Notes: generated by a model from the sequence alone, not told the origin. Numbered from the stretch's first letter, positions 52,101 to 60,938 are shown. The stretch: DNA of 64,000 nucleotides from Hymenobacter sp. BT559 (GCF_016427535.1 NZ_JAELXV010000002.1:310001-374000), one strand, 5' to 3'. Translations and numbers: made by a program.

Positions 52101-52728
52101 AGTTGGTAGGCAGGGGCACTAGGGTCGCAAACCGGTCGCTGTGCCGCCACAAGCCTTGGCCAGCGGTGCCTAGCCACGCGTTACCATCTCGGTCTTCGAG
52201 CAGGCACCTAGGGGTAACATCGGCGGGCAGCTGCAAAGGATAGCGGCGCAGGTAGGCCCGCAGGCGTGCCGTGTCGGCCGCCGGTGGGCCAGGGGGCGGG
52301 GGGCGCCAGCCCCTAGGCAAGGCCGCCGTAGCCGCTATGGCTTGGAAAGCGGCGCCTGGAGTGGTGCGTAGCGAGCGTCCACCCTGGTTGTGGGCTACCC
52401 ACAGGCGACCGGTGCCGGGCTCTTCCCACAGGCCAGTCACAAAGTTCTCGGCTAGGCCATCTTGAGTGGTGAGCGTGACGAAGCGCGCCCCATCGTACCG
52501 CACCAAGCCCTCGGCAGTACCTAGCCACAGGTAGCCTTGCCGGTCTTGGAGCAGGCAGTAGATAAACGGCTGGCTAAGGCCATCGGCGGGCCCAAACTGG
52601 CGCACAAAGGCGCGCGGTGCAGGCAGTGGCGCAGCCTGCACCAGCCCGCCCAGCAACACCAGGAGCAACCCCGCTACCAACCCGCGCAAACGGGCAGTAA
52701 GTACAACGAATACAGAACAAAAGCGCAC
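49108..52728 (-). CDS. Hybrid histidine kinase with two-component propeller sensor
   Basis: The 1206-residue protein has, in order: signal peptide (LVAGLLLVLLGGLVQA), a two-component propeller of Reg_prop repeats (about 45-500, for example GLSQPFIYCLLQDRQGYLWL), a Y_Y_Y beta domain (about 545-615), a membrane helix (PWVLALGGLAVLGAAVLVV), a coiled coil, HisKA with His near residue 707 (ANMSHEIRTPMNAVIG), HATPase (DTGIGI and GGTGLGLSIARNLV), a receiver with Asp1003 (LMDVQMPELDG) and an HPT domain with His near 1151 (VAHKLKGQVAYFG). Phosphate likely passes His-Asp-His and then to the LytTR regulator encoded downstream. The ligand is unknown; propeller sensors in Bacteroides read polysaccharides. 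Confidence 0.95.
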   Translation of the reverse strand: MRFCSVFVVLTARLRGLVAGLLLVLLGGLVQAAPLPAPRAFVRQFGPADGLSQPFIYCLLQDRQGYLWLGTAEGLVRYDGARFVTLTTQDGLAENFVTGLWEEPGTGRLWVAHNQGGRSLRTTPGAAFQAIAATAALPRGWRPPPPGPPAADTARLRAYLRRYPLQLPADVTPRCLLEDRDGNAWLGTAGQGLWRHSDRFATLVPLPTNYAAEGATLAPTAGAALWGTAGTRFFVLDNLTHTAAASAGSSSTLAAPVRTFLTRPAALGGGVWEGRRQGGVWTAAAPGAPAAHVPGLPPGLAVAALAYAPGSGLWVGTVADGVYYLPLSPTGVATVPAVHFTTANGLLHNQIYTLLADRTGRVWIGTHGTGLSAWEPGSRRFRHYRVHASGLAVNALAEDNLGAIWVGTEGQGLYYLPRGARQFSALGAGSAGSLDDYTLAMVPLGQHLLLVHPQALTLLNTRQRTGRPIQLLARNFLPAAAVQGGYQPAAWVATQAGLLRLDVPALLTWLAHTAASPSLALTGAEVDGESRLPMAIGELSAQQHRVSFTFQGLSLAAGDAPLLYQYRLHGLSTDWSRPSPAGEAQFVGLGAGHYTLDVRARYASPAATAWSPVVSTRFSIATPWWQRPWVLALGGLAVLGAAVLVVRGRERLLRHQRAQLERTVRQRTSELRQKNAHIEQMNGELLVARDAAEASRRAKAQFLANMSHEIRTPMNAVIGLTNLLQNTQPTREQAEYLTAIGSSSQNLLVILNDILDSSKMEAGKLTLEQIPFRLPDAVRRLSTMFRYAADSKGLQLQVEVAPKVPAAVLGDPTRLQQVLVNLVSNALKFTRQGSVTVHVSLGIPPAPDAEHVALRFAVQDTGIGIAATKLNAIFEDFSQANASTTREFGGTGLGLSIARNLVQLHGGQLNVRSIEGVGSEFFFELTYPIADATLAQPEVHAGPLPAFEPALRVLVAEDNELNQLVARKTLENWNVQVVIATNGRLAVEQATQATEPFDAVLMDVQMPELDGYAATRALREFFPDERRLPIIGLTASVLPEDRGLALAAGMNDTLAKPFDPALLHARLAYFTGRQVTTPTDTEVPPANLGEPVTAPPATLRPDWQLLEELACGNEAFIKQIINTFLKEAPVLEEVLTAAFPDDDAKVAQVAHKLKGQVAYFGVPVLHTQLDELERSARRHDCQHCEPLLLAIRQQLGQLYPHLEERA

Positions 52729-52873
52729 GAGCCAGGCGCTGGCCTATTGCCAGCCATCTTATCTAGGTCTGCAAATTAACCAAGTGCTGCGGCGAGCTGC
52801 CGGGGAGCAAGCCGAGTAGGGATGTTTGCTCGCTCAGTGTAACGATTTTATCGCTGACGATTAGAAGGCTAGG

Positions 52874-54988
52874 TTAATGACCGGTCGTGGCTATCACGCG
52901 AAAGGCGGTAGGCCCGCCGGTAGGCTGGGGCGTGCTGCTGGCTATCGATGCCACCGGCTGTCCTAGGGCAGCCGTACTGAGGCGCGCGCGCGCAATGCCG
53001 TGGCTGGTAAGGTAGGCCAAGATGGATTCGGCCCGTTGCTGGCGCAGGTCGTTGCTGGCGTTGGCATCACCTTGGCCGCTTAGCTCCAGGCGCAGGGCCG
53101 GCTGCTCGGTAAGAAGCTGCTGGAGGCGAACAAGCTCGGCGGCGCTTTCGGGGCGTAGGTCGGCTTGGTCAGGGGCGAAGAAGATGTTGCGCAGCTCTAC
53201 CAGGGTACCAAGCGTGGGGCGGTTCAGGGCCACGTCTTGCTGCCGCTCGGCGTAAGGTGCGTCGGTGGCCAGGTTCACATTTTCTGAGTAAAGCAGATAG
53301 CCGGTCTGGCGCACCGCCACGCCGTAGTTCAGGCCCGAGGGCAGGCTAATGAGGTAGCGCCCGGTGGCCGCATTCGACTGGTACGTGGCAATTACTTCGC
53401 CCTTCTGGTTGTCAATTACCTCGATGGTGGCGGCCAGGGGGGCCTTGCTTACGGCATCGGTTACCACGCCTTTTAGCACGGTTACGTGCGCCAGCGTAGC
53501 GGCCGCCGGGGTAGGGGCGGCCGTGATTTTGGTAGCCGACGCAGTTTTGGCGGGCGCCGTAGGAGTTTTGACACCTAGGACGGTGCCTGGCTTAGCCTTG
53601 GCCGGGGTTTTGGGGGCCGCGGCTACCGGGGCTGGGGCAGGCTCGGGACCGAGGAACGTGACGCGATAGATGTCCTTGCCGCCCAGGCCGCCCGGCTGGT
53701 CGGAGGAATAGTAGCCGTGCTGGCCCGAGGCCGACAGCACGAAGTACACATCATCGTCGGGGGTGTTGATGGGCCAGCCTAGGTTTTCGGGCTCGCTCCA
53801 CTGGCCCTTCGCGTTGAGGGTCGATTTGAAGATGTCGTAGCCGCCCATCGAGTCGTGGCCCTTCGATGAAAAATAGAGCGTCTTGCCGTCGGGGTGCATA
53901 AAGACGCCTTCCTCATCATAGGGCGAGTTGATAACCGGCCCTAGGTTCTCGGCGGGAGTGCGAGCATCGAGCTCTAGGCGGTAGATGTCGCGGCCGCCGC
54001 GGTTGCCCTCGGGCCGGTCGCTCACAAAGTAGAGGTACTTGCCATCGGGCGAATAGCAGGCCGCCGATTCGTGATACTTCGTGTTGAGGCGGGGGCCTAG
54101 GTTCTTGGGTTTGCTCCAAGTGTTGCCCACCAGGTTCGACTCGTAGATATCCCCTTCATTATCCTCCATGTATACCAGTAGGCGCTGGCCATCGGCCGAG
54201 AGGCCCACGGTGGCATCGTGGCGGGCCGTGTTTACGGGGGCACCTAGGTTGCGGGCCGGGCTCCAGTTCGAGCCGGTCCAGTCGCTCTGGTAGATGTCTT
54301 CCAGCATGCCATCGCCCTCAGCATCGATTTGGCCGCCCGTCGAGCCCGCCCGGCGCGAGGTTAGGAGCAGCACTGACTCGTCGGCCGAGATAAGCGGGGC
54401 GTAGTCCGACATGGCCGAATTGATGTTAGGGCCAGCATTTTCCAGCTTCACGCGCACCGGGTGGGCTTGCATTTGCTGGCCGCGGTGGCACTCGCGCACG
54501 CCGCGAGCCAGGTCGTCAGTGGTCACGGCTACGTCGTCGCTGGTAGCATCGGCGGCTACCGGGCGGGCCTGCTCATACTCCTTAATAGCAGCTTCCCACT
54601 GCCCGCCTAGGTGCAGGGCGCGAGCCAGCAAGTAGTGAAGCCGGGGCTCGGCGGTTGCATCGAGCTGCTGGGCACGCTGCAAGTAGGGTAGGGCTTCTTG
54701 CTTCGTAGCAGAGTGCAAGTAGCACTCGCCAATTTTGGCATTAAGTAGCGCATTCTTCGGATTGAATTTTTGCGCCCGCAGGTAGTGCGGTAGCGCGGCG
54801 CCAAACCGCGCTGGGTCGGCTCCCATTTCGTGGTCGCCTAGCTCAACCTCGCGCTGCGCAAGCTTGAGCCCTTCTTTGTCGATAGTAAACTGCTCTTTTG
54901 TGAAGGGAATGCTTTGCGCCTGCACTAAGCCAGCACTAAATCCTAAAAGGCCACAGGAGAGGATAATAGAGCGTGTAGAGATAGCCAT
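52874..54988 (-). CDS. PorE-like protein: TPR, beta-propeller, CRD and OmpA-like domain
   Basis: The 704-residue protein has a signal peptide (IILSCGLLGFSAGLVQAQ), a TPR region (about 35-165), a WD40/PD40-type propeller (about 185-450, with SPDGKYLYFVSDRPEGNRGG and DGKTLYFSSKGHDSMGG), a Pro/Ala/Lys-rich linker (about 450-505), a carboxypeptidase-regulatory-like fold (about 515-600) and an OmpA C-terminal domain (RNIFFAPDQADLRPESAAEL and LRQQRAESILAYLTSHGIAR). This exact order is that of PorE, a T9SS protein that anchors the secretion machine to peptidoglycan. Paralogues with this order are common in the phylum, so assignment to the T9SS core is not certain. It sits next to a T9SS-exported protease gene. 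Confidence 0.85.
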   Translation of the reverse strand: MAISTRSIILSCGLLGFSAGLVQAQSIPFTKEQFTIDKEGLKLAQREVELGDHEMGADPARFGAALPHYLRAQKFNPKNALLNAKIGECYLHSATKQEALPYLQRAQQLDATAEPRLHYLLARALHLGGQWEAAIKEYEQARPVAADATSDDVAVTTDDLARGVRECHRGQQMQAHPVRVKLENAGPNINSAMSDYAPLISADESVLLLTSRRAGSTGGQIDAEGDGMLEDIYQSDWTGSNWSPARNLGAPVNTARHDATVGLSADGQRLLVYMEDNEGDIYESNLVGNTWSKPKNLGPRLNTKYHESAACYSPDGKYLYFVSDRPEGNRGGRDIYRLELDARTPAENLGPVINSPYDEEGVFMHPDGKTLYFSSKGHDSMGGYDIFKSTLNAKGQWSEPENLGWPINTPDDDVYFVLSASGQHGYYSSDQPGGLGGKDIYRVTFLGPEPAPAPVAAAPKTPAKAKPGTVLGVKTPTAPAKTASATKITAAPTPAAATLAHVTVLKGVVTDAVSKAPLAATIEVIDNQKGEVIATYQSNAATGRYLISLPSGLNYGVAVRQTGYLLYSENVNLATDAPYAERQQDVALNRPTLGTLVELRNIFFAPDQADLRPESAAELVRLQQLLTEQPALRLELSGQGDANASNDLRQQRAESILAYLTSHGIARARLSTAALGQPVASIASSTPQPTGGPTAFRVIATTGH

Positions 54989-55162
54989 GTAGTACGTTGG
55001 AAAAACACTAGAAAAACCGCCGGAAATAGCCGCCTAGGGCAATGGCTTTTAGCCATTGGATAGTTAAAGGCAAGTAGCTGCGACTTTCTATTTATTAGGA
55101 TTATAATAAGATTAAAATAACGTATTAGTGTATAGTCAGCCTAAAGATAAAGCATAAAAAAT

Positions 55163-55200
55163 GCAAAATGACCAGGCTGTTTGCGGCCTGGTCATTTTGC
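55163..55200 (-). terminator. Terminator after the T9SS protease
   Basis: GCAAAATGACCAGGC and GCCTGGTCATTTTGC form a perfect 15-bp stem with an 8-nt loop; five T follow on the minus strand. Confidence 0.85.
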
Positions 55201-55225
55201 AAGGGGGAGACGCCAATCGGCTACC

Positions 55226-58200
55226 TTATTCGAGTACTACGCGGCGGGCGGCGGGCGTGCCGTTTGCTGGGCGATAAAGCAGGTTGTAGAGGCCCGGCGC
55301 GAATGGCAGCGCCAGGGTACGCTCGATGGCAGCGCCGGTCTGGGTAAGCTGCTGCTGCCACACCACGCGCCCTAGGTTGTCGACGAGGCGCAATTCGACG
55401 TTGCCCGCGTAGGCCGGCAAACGCAGATTTAGGCTGGTGCCGCGTGGGGTGGGGGTGGGCCACGCCTCTAGCCCAACGGCGTTGGCCGCCGAGGTTAGGC
55501 TTAGCAAGCTATTGCCTACCTGAATGTTATCCAGGTAGAGGTGGTTGCCAAAGTCATTGTAGCCGATAAACCGGATGATGACCACCTTGCCGGCGTAGGG
55601 CGTGAGGTCAACTAGCTCCTGGCGCCAGTCGCTGCCCGATGTTGGTACAAAGTAATTGGGGGTGCTGGCGCTGGTGGCGAGGCCATTGGTGGCGCCCTTG
55701 CTGTAGGGCTTGCCCAGCACCGTGCCGGTGCAGGCATCAACCACCTGGATGCTAAGCGAATCGATATCGGTAGGTGTGTCCCCGGCTTTCATCGCAAAAG
55801 GCCCATAGGCCAGGTCAAACAAAAGCTTAGGGCTAGCTACCCCCGTCAGGTTGATGGCCGGGGTGTACACGGCAGGCCGCTCGCCGCGGCTGTCGTCGTC
55901 GGCAAAAGGTGCCCGCAGTGCCCGGCTAGCCACGCCCGACCGCCCAATGATGTCATCGACCAGCGACCAGGCGTATACGCTGGGGCGCACCAGCGTCCAG
56001 CCGCGCGGTAGGGTGGTAGTGTTGTCAAAAGACTCCGCAAAGGGCAGCGCCCTCCCATCTACATCAATGATGACGCTGCGCGTGACTGTGCCGTACCCAT
56101 TAGTCACCGTGAGGGTGGCCGTGTACGAGCCCGCCGCTGCATATGTAACGACCCCGGGGTTAGCCGCGGTAGAGCTAACGGGCGAGCCTCCCGGAAAGCT
56201 CCAGGCGTAGGTAGTGGGGCAGTAAAGCGTGGTGCTACTAAACGTGATGTTGCCGCCGCGGCAAATACTGGTACTGCTGGCCATGATGGAGGCCTGCGGG
56301 GCGCGGCCTGAAACGAAAACGTAGCCCGTATCGGTGCGGACGGCGGTGCTACCGGCGCTGCTCACGCTCAGCGTGACCGGGTAGTGGCCCGGCGTGCTGT
56401 AGGTCACAAGCGGATTGCGCAGGGTGGAAGTAGCCGGTGTGCCGCCTAAAAACGTCCAGGCATAAGATGCGGCGCCCGCCTTGAAGAGCGACGTGTCGGC
56501 GTATTGCACCTGCAGGCCAGGGCAGCCGGTAGCCGGGCTCGAATTGAAAAGAGCAACTACACTCGGCGTGCTGGAGGTTACGGCAATGTCGTCGAAGGCG
56601 CGCCCACGGCGCGTGGCGTCGGTGGTGCCAGTGCCGGTACCGTATTGCTGAAACTTGATGCGAATAGTGGCCCCTAGGGTCAGGCCATTAGTCGCCACAA
56701 ACTGCGTGAGGTTGACGACGCTGGTCTGGTAGCTGGTCGTGGAGTTGGTGGCGAGGTCGTAGAGGCGGTACCACGTCGTGCCCCCATCCACGCTAAGGGC
56801 TACGCCATCGGTGCGGCTGGTGCCGTTGCCGGTGTACGAGGCGGGCATGACCTCATTGGTCTCAGCCACGTACTTGCGGTGCCTAAACGACAACTGCAAG
56901 TTACTGCCCGCGGCCGCCGGCGTCACGTAGCAAACGGCTTCGGTAAGGCTTTGCAACTGGCTAACTTCTGAATCGAGTACCAACTCGTACTTGCCCGAGG
57001 CGGCACCTAGGCCGCTCGCTACCCGCACGCGCCCGGCGCGGTAGGTGCTCACGGTCCAGTTGAGCGGCAATGCCGTTTTCTCAAGGTCCTCGATGTAAGG
57101 CGTGGCGGTGGCCGCCACCGGCCCATACACCGCCGTGTAGGCGTCGAGCAGGCCAGGTCCAGTGAGCGGGTCGGTGGCCGTGGTGCCAATGAGGCGGGCC
57201 GAGCTAGTGAGGCGAGCGTAAACCTGGGTGGCCGTGAGCGACGGCTCGGAGGAGCGCAGTAGCGCGGCTACGGCCGCGGCGTGCGGCGCCGCGGCCGACG
57301 TGCCGAAGAAGTTAGGAAAGCCATTGCCTTCGACATCAGACCCAAAAAACGAAGTGTCCGTGCCGTCTACCGAGGCAATGTTGGGCTTTTGCCGAGTTTC
57401 TACTGTTGCCAGCGCCGTGCCCGTGGGGCTGAATAAGAAAGGCAGCGCGCCACCTTTCGAGGTGTAGCTCGCGGGCGTTTGCTGCGCATAGTAGGGCACC
57501 GCCGCCACTGCGTAAGCCGCGGCAGCCGCGGCGTGCCCCGAAATGGTGCTGCTGCCCGTGCGCCACTCGCTGAGCACCGCGCCCGAGCCGTAGTCAATGT
57601 ACTTGACGCGGGTGGGCGCCACCCCGCCCCGCACCACTATCACGAGGTCGAAAGTGGTAGTGCCCGTGGCGGCGGTGTTAGTGTAGTCGAAGGTTTCGAT
57701 GGGGTATTGCAGTGCAATATTGTTGTTGGTGCCGCGCGCTACCGTGTCGCCCGCCGTGCCGTTAGTCACAGCAATGAGGTACATGTCTAGGTTAGTTTTG
57801 ACCCCGTTTGTAGTGTAGAAAGGGTCCGACCATTGCAGGAAAGGTCGGAAGGAGTTGGTAGCCTCTATTGTGATGCGCTGCGTAACGTCGGTGGTCGTGT
57901 TAGTCGTGTTGAAGTTGAGCAGCGGCCTGGTACCACCCGTTGGCGTCACAAATTGGGGTGTGGCGTTTTCGTAGCTAGCATCGCCATTATTGCCGGCCGA
58001 GGAAAAGTAGCTTACGCCGCTCTGCGTCACCACTTGGTTTACGGCCTGGGCTACCACGCCATCCTGAAAGAAGGGCTCGGTCAGGTAGCGCACATCGTCT
58101 ACTATCACCTGGCAGTTGCCTAGGCTAGGGTCGGCCAGGTCCCGAATGTGCTGGGCAAAGACGCCCTCGCCGCCATTAGCCGTGTTAAATGCCAGCGCCG

Positions 58201-58987
58201 CCCCCGGCGCCAGGTCATAAATGAGCTGGCACATGGCCCGTCCTTCATCAGTAGTGCTGCCCTCGGTGAGTACCTGCACCCCCGCGGGCGGCAGGTCGCC
58301 TGCGGCCACATCAGCCGCCGCGCCATCTAGAAAGTCAAAGGAGTCGCTCAGTACCCCGATTTTAATGCCGCTGCCACTCACGTTTTTGGGGCGAGTGGCG
58401 CGGGTGCGCGCTGCCTCCAGCACGTAGTCGGCCTGGCTGGTCACCACGCCGGCGTGGTATTGAGGCTCGTAGGCACTTAGCACTCCTAGCAAGCCTTGCT
58501 TGGCGAGGGCTTCTACGCCTCGGCCATCGCCGCTAAGCTGGCTGACTGGCAGCAGACCTTCCACGAAGTGCAGCTTAGGATACGACGCCGATACCACGAA
58601 GCCCCGCTGCTGTAGGCTAGGTAGCAGTGCATTTACATCCTGCGCCGTGATGCGCACCAGCACCGTGGGCGCCGTGCTCTTGCCAAACGTAAGTTCGGGG
58701 TGGCGGGCACGCAAGCTTTGGCTGGTTGGCGCCCCCGCGCTTTCCTGGTAAAGGCGCTGCAAGTCGGCATCTAGGTGGGGGTTGGTGCTGGCATTAGCCC
58801 CTAGGCGCTGGCTACTGGCAGTGCCCGGGGCCGCAGGCTTCGGGCGAGCGCGTAGCAGTTCGGCCGTGGGGCGTGGCGAGCCAAGGGGCTGCGTGCCCGT
58901 TTGGGCGCTCGCCCGTGGGCCTAGGCTAGCCCAGGCGGCCAAGCCCAGCAGCAGTCGCCCGGTAAGAGTAAGTAGTTTAAGAGCCAA
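55226..58987 (-). CDS. Secreted sedolisin-like serine protease with PKD domains and T9SS tail
   Basis: The 1253-residue protein has a signal peptide (LLLGLAAWASLGPRASAQ), a propeptide region, a subtilase-fold catalytic domain (about 200-610), a jelly-roll-like region (about 625-800), two PKD-like domains (about 805-985), a further MAM-like domain and a C-terminal T9SS sorting domain (NLRLPAYAGNVELRLVDNLG and FAPGLYNLLYR). In the protease the serine motif is GTSAAAPHAAAVAALL (Ser near 563); in place of the subtilisin His region stands DEGRAMCQLIYDLAPG with Glu248, as in the Glu-Asp-Ser triad of sedolisins. Start TTG at 58987. It should be exported through the T9SS. Confidence 0.88.
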   Translation of the reverse strand: MALKLLTLTGRLLLGLAAWASLGPRASAQTGTQPLGSPRPTAELLRARPKPAAPGTASSQRLGANASTNPHLDADLQRLYQESAGAPTSQSLRARHPELTFGKSTAPTVLVRITAQDVNALLPSLQQRGFVVSASYPKLHFVEGLLPVSQLSGDGRGVEALAKQGLLGVLSAYEPQYHAGVVTSQADYVLEAARTRATRPKNVSGSGIKIGVLSDSFDFLDGAAADVAAGDLPPAGVQVLTEGSTTDEGRAMCQLIYDLAPGAALAFNTANGGEGVFAQHIRDLADPSLGNCQVIVDDVRYLTEPFFQDGVVAQAVNQVVTQSGVSYFSSAGNNGDASYENATPQFVTPTGGTRPLLNFNTTNTTTDVTQRITIEATNSFRPFLQWSDPFYTTNGVKTNLDMYLIAVTNGTAGDTVARGTNNNIALQYPIETFDYTNTAATGTTTFDLVIVVRGGVAPTRVKYIDYGSGAVLSEWRTGSSTISGHAAAAAAYAVAAVPYYAQQTPASYTSKGGALPFLFSPTGTALATVETRQKPNIASVDGTDTSFFGSDVEGNGFPNFFGTSAAAPHAAAVAALLRSSEPSLTATQVYARLTSSARLIGTTATDPLTGPGLLDAYTAVYGPVAATATPYIEDLEKTALPLNWTVSTYRAGRVRVASGLGAASGKYELVLDSEVSQLQSLTEAVCYVTPAAAGSNLQLSFRHRKYVAETNEVMPASYTGNGTSRTDGVALSVDGGTTWYRLYDLATNSTTSYQTSVVNLTQFVATNGLTLGATIRIKFQQYGTGTGTTDATRRGRAFDDIAVTSSTPSVVALFNSSPATGCPGLQVQYADTSLFKAGAASYAWTFLGGTPATSTLRNPLVTYSTPGHYPVTLSVSSAGSTAVRTDTGYVFVSGRAPQASIMASSTSICRGGNITFSSTTLYCPTTYAWSFPGGSPVSSTAANPGVVTYAAAGSYTATLTVTNGYGTVTRSVIIDVDGRALPFAESFDNTTTLPRGWTLVRPSVYAWSLVDDIIGRSGVASRALRAPFADDDSRGERPAVYTPAINLTGVASPKLLFDLAYGPFAMKAGDTPTDIDSLSIQVVDACTGTVLGKPYSKGATNGLATSASTPNYFVPTSGSDWRQELVDLTPYAGKVVIIRFIGYNDFGNHLYLDNIQVGNSLLSLTSAANAVGLEAWPTPTPRGTSLNLRLPAYAGNVELRLVDNLGRVVWQQQLTQTGAAIERTLALPFAPGLYNLLYRPANGTPAARRVVLE

Positions 58988-59145
58988 AATAGTAGCAAAA
59001 TGAGTGGGTGATTAGGCAAGGGTATCTACCTAAGAGCAGCAGGCACCTAGGAAGATATACGGCAAAAGGTGGCCAGAAAATGAACGTAAGGCTACGAACC
59101 TTTTGGGTGGCTGCCTGCTTATGAAAAGCGGCACCGCGCGTGCCG

Positions 59146-59153
59146 TATTTTTG
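59146..59153 (+). promoter_or_regulatory. Minus-7 box for the bacilliredoxin gene
   Basis: TATTTTTG fits TAnnTTTG, 54 bp before the ATG at 59207. No clear minus-33 TTG at normal distance. Confidence 0.45.
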
Positions 59154-59206
59154 CGAAGAAATAAACGGATTGTCCGCCGTTTCAGTCCAATTAATTTTAC
59201 CTTATT

Positions 59207-59629
59207 ATGGCTGTTTATCCCGAATACATGGTCGCTCCCATTCGCCAAGACTTGGTAGAAGCGGGCTTCGAACAACTGATGTCGCCGCAGGAAGTAGATG
59301 CGGCTCTGGCCCCGACCGAAGGCACCGTGCTGGTAGCCGTGAACTCGGTGTGCGGCTGCGCCGCTGGCAAAGCCCGCCCGGCCCTCAAGCTGGCCCTGGC
59401 TAGCGCTGAGAAAAAGCCCACCAAGCTGGTGACCGTTTTTGCCGGTATGGAGACCGATGCCGTGGCCAAAATGCGCGAGCATATGCTGCCCTACCCGCCC
59501 TCTTCGCCCTGCATCGGCCTGTTTAAGGATGGCGAGCTGGTGCACATGATTGAGCGCTACCACATCGAAGGCTCTGACATGATGCGCATTGTGAACAACC
59601 TGCAAGGCGCATTTGAAGAATACTGCTAG
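59207..59629 (+). CDS. BrxA/BrxB-family bacilliredoxin
   Basis: The 140-residue protein has the YphP/YqiW layout with the CGC motif (NSVCGCAAGKARPALKLAL) after TVLVAVNS, and VTVFAGMETDAVAKMREHM then SSPCIGLFKDGELVHMIERY. Bacilliredoxins remove bacillithiol from oxidised proteins in Firmicutes; in Bacteroidota a similar thiol-disulfide role is assumed. The ATG at 59207 is the family start. A strong terminator follows. Confidence 0.93.
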   Translation: MAVYPEYMVAPIRQDLVEAGFEQLMSPQEVDAALAPTEGTVLVAVNSVCGCAAGKARPALKLALASAEKKPTKLVTVFAGMETDAVAKMREHMLPYPPSSPCIGLFKDGELVHMIERYHIEGSDMMRIVNNLQGAFEEYC

Positions 59630-59672
59630 CTGGCCCCGCCGCGCTCGCCTAGGTGAGCGCCCGGCGTGAGCT

Positions 59673-59713
59673 ACACGAAAAAGGGCCGCCAACTTGGCGG
59701 CCCTTTTTCGTGT
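59673..59713. terminator. Bidirectional terminator after bacilliredoxin
   Basis: Perfect 18-bp arms (59673-59690 and 59696-59713) with a 5-nt loop; T-runs lie on both strands, so it also ends the OmpA-like gene. Confidence 0.92.
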
Positions 59714-59766
59714 GCTTTGGTTCTGTATTGGCAGTTGCAAGCACCTAGGGCTTGCGAGCGTTAGGC

Positions 59767-60594
59767 TTAGTTGGCCAGCACTCTAAACTCGGTACGCTGG
59801 TTGCGCTGGCGGTCGCCGTCGAGGGCGCTGGCCCGCAGCGGAATGCTGGCTCCGTAGCCCATCACCGTCAGCCGCTCAGTCTTGATTTTGTGCTCGGTCA
59901 GGTAGGCGGCAATTACCTGGGCGCGGCGCTTGGTCAAGGCCACGCCTTCTTCGTAGTCGCCGGTGCCATCGCTGTGGCTGCTGATTTTTACTTTCAGCTT
60001 CGGCTTGTCGCCTAGCAGCTTCACCAGGCGCTCTAGCTCCGCTGTGCTTTCGGGGCGCAGCTTGGCGGTGCCGGGCTCAAAAAACACGTTGTTCAGCAAG
60101 ATATTAGTGCCCGGCTCCAGCTTTTGCAGCCGGAAATTGCGCACCGTTTCCGGAAAGCCCATCCGCGCGGCTAGGTTCACATTTTCGGAGTGGAAGGGGT
60201 AGGCGTTGTTGCGCAACACTAAGCCGTAGTTGGTGCCGGCCGGTAGGTTTACCGAGTAGCTGCCCTCTGGGGTGCAGTGCAGGGTGGTGATGAGCGACCC
60301 GTTCTCATTATCAAGCACGTCAATGTTGGCCATTACGGGCTTGCCGCTGGCCACGTCCAGCACAGTACCGTGCAGCGTTATTTCCGTTACGGCCACGGGC
60401 ATGGGCGCGGCAGGCAGGGTGCTGGCAGTAGCAGGCTCTTCCTCGTCCTCGGTCAGCCGCTGGGCCAAGCGCAGTGTATCGGTGCTAGCAGCAGCAACAT
60501 GGGCCAGCGAATCGGGCGCTACTTGTGCTAAGGCGGGGCGTAGGCTCCCGAGGAGTAGCGCCGCTGCCAGTAGCCCGCGTAAGGGTAGTTTCAT
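59767..60594 (-). CDS. OmpA-like protein with carboxypeptidase-like domain
   Basis: The 275-residue protein has a signal peptide (LLAAALLLGSLRPALAQ), a carboxypeptidase-regulatory-like domain (about 72-140, HGTVLDVASGKPVMANIDVL) and an OmpA C-terminal domain (about 165-275: NNVFFEPGTAKLRPESTAEL, SSHSDGTGDYEEGVALTKRR and NQRTEFRVLAN) with the Asp and Arg that hold peptidoglycan. It is a short paralogue of the last two domains of the PorE-like protein at 52874, sharing phrases such as HSENVNLA and LRPES. It likely anchors something to the cell wall. Confidence 0.9.
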   Translation of the reverse strand: MKLPLRGLLAAALLLGSLRPALAQVAPDSLAHVAAASTDTLRLAQRLTEDEEEPATASTLPAAPMPVAVTEITLHGTVLDVASGKPVMANIDVLDNENGSLITTLHCTPEGSYSVNLPAGTNYGLVLRNNAYPFHSENVNLAARMGFPETVRNFRLQKLEPGTNILLNNVFFEPGTAKLRPESTAELERLVKLLGDKPKLKVKISSHSDGTGDYEEGVALTKRRAQVIAAYLTEHKIKTERLTVMGYGASIPLRASALDGDRQRNQRTEFRVLAN

Positions 60595-60910
60595 AGCTGG
60601 TGGGTGAAGAATAATGGCTCAGGTTAGCGCTGCGGCGAAAGCAAAAAGGCAAGCAAGCCGCAGCACAAGTAGTTAAGAAGTTGCCGCTTACGAGGTAGAT
60701 TCAGCCAGTGTTCAGCTTTAACTACTTGCAGAAGCGAAAAAATATGTTGGATAATAGGACGAATATAGTACACTATAGATGGCTGAGAAAAGGATAGTTC
60801 TTTATTTTTTTAGTATCATTTCGCCAGCTAATCAGGCTTATAGAACTATTTTAAGAGACGGAGTAGCTAAGGATATAAATAGACCTGAATGGATATAATA
60901 GGCACGTAAA
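60595..60910. other. AT-rich intergenic region upstream of the OmpA-like gene
   Basis: About 315 bp, AT-rich in its 60730-60900 part, lying between two minus-strand genes. No open frame with coding character, repeat or full TAnnTTTG box was recognised. Confidence 0.35.
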
Positions 60911-60938
60911 AAAGCCCCGCACGGTAGTGCGGGGCTTT
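60911..60938 (-). terminator. Terminator after recQ
   Basis: AAAGCCCCGCAC and GTGCGGGGCTTT form a perfect 12-bp stem with loop GGTA; a T-run follows on the minus strand. Confidence 0.9.

Noticed and set aside
59030..59740. Long minus-strand open frame over the bacilliredoxin gene
   Set aside because: It has no family features and covers a gene whose plus-strand product is clearly a BrxA/BrxB protein.
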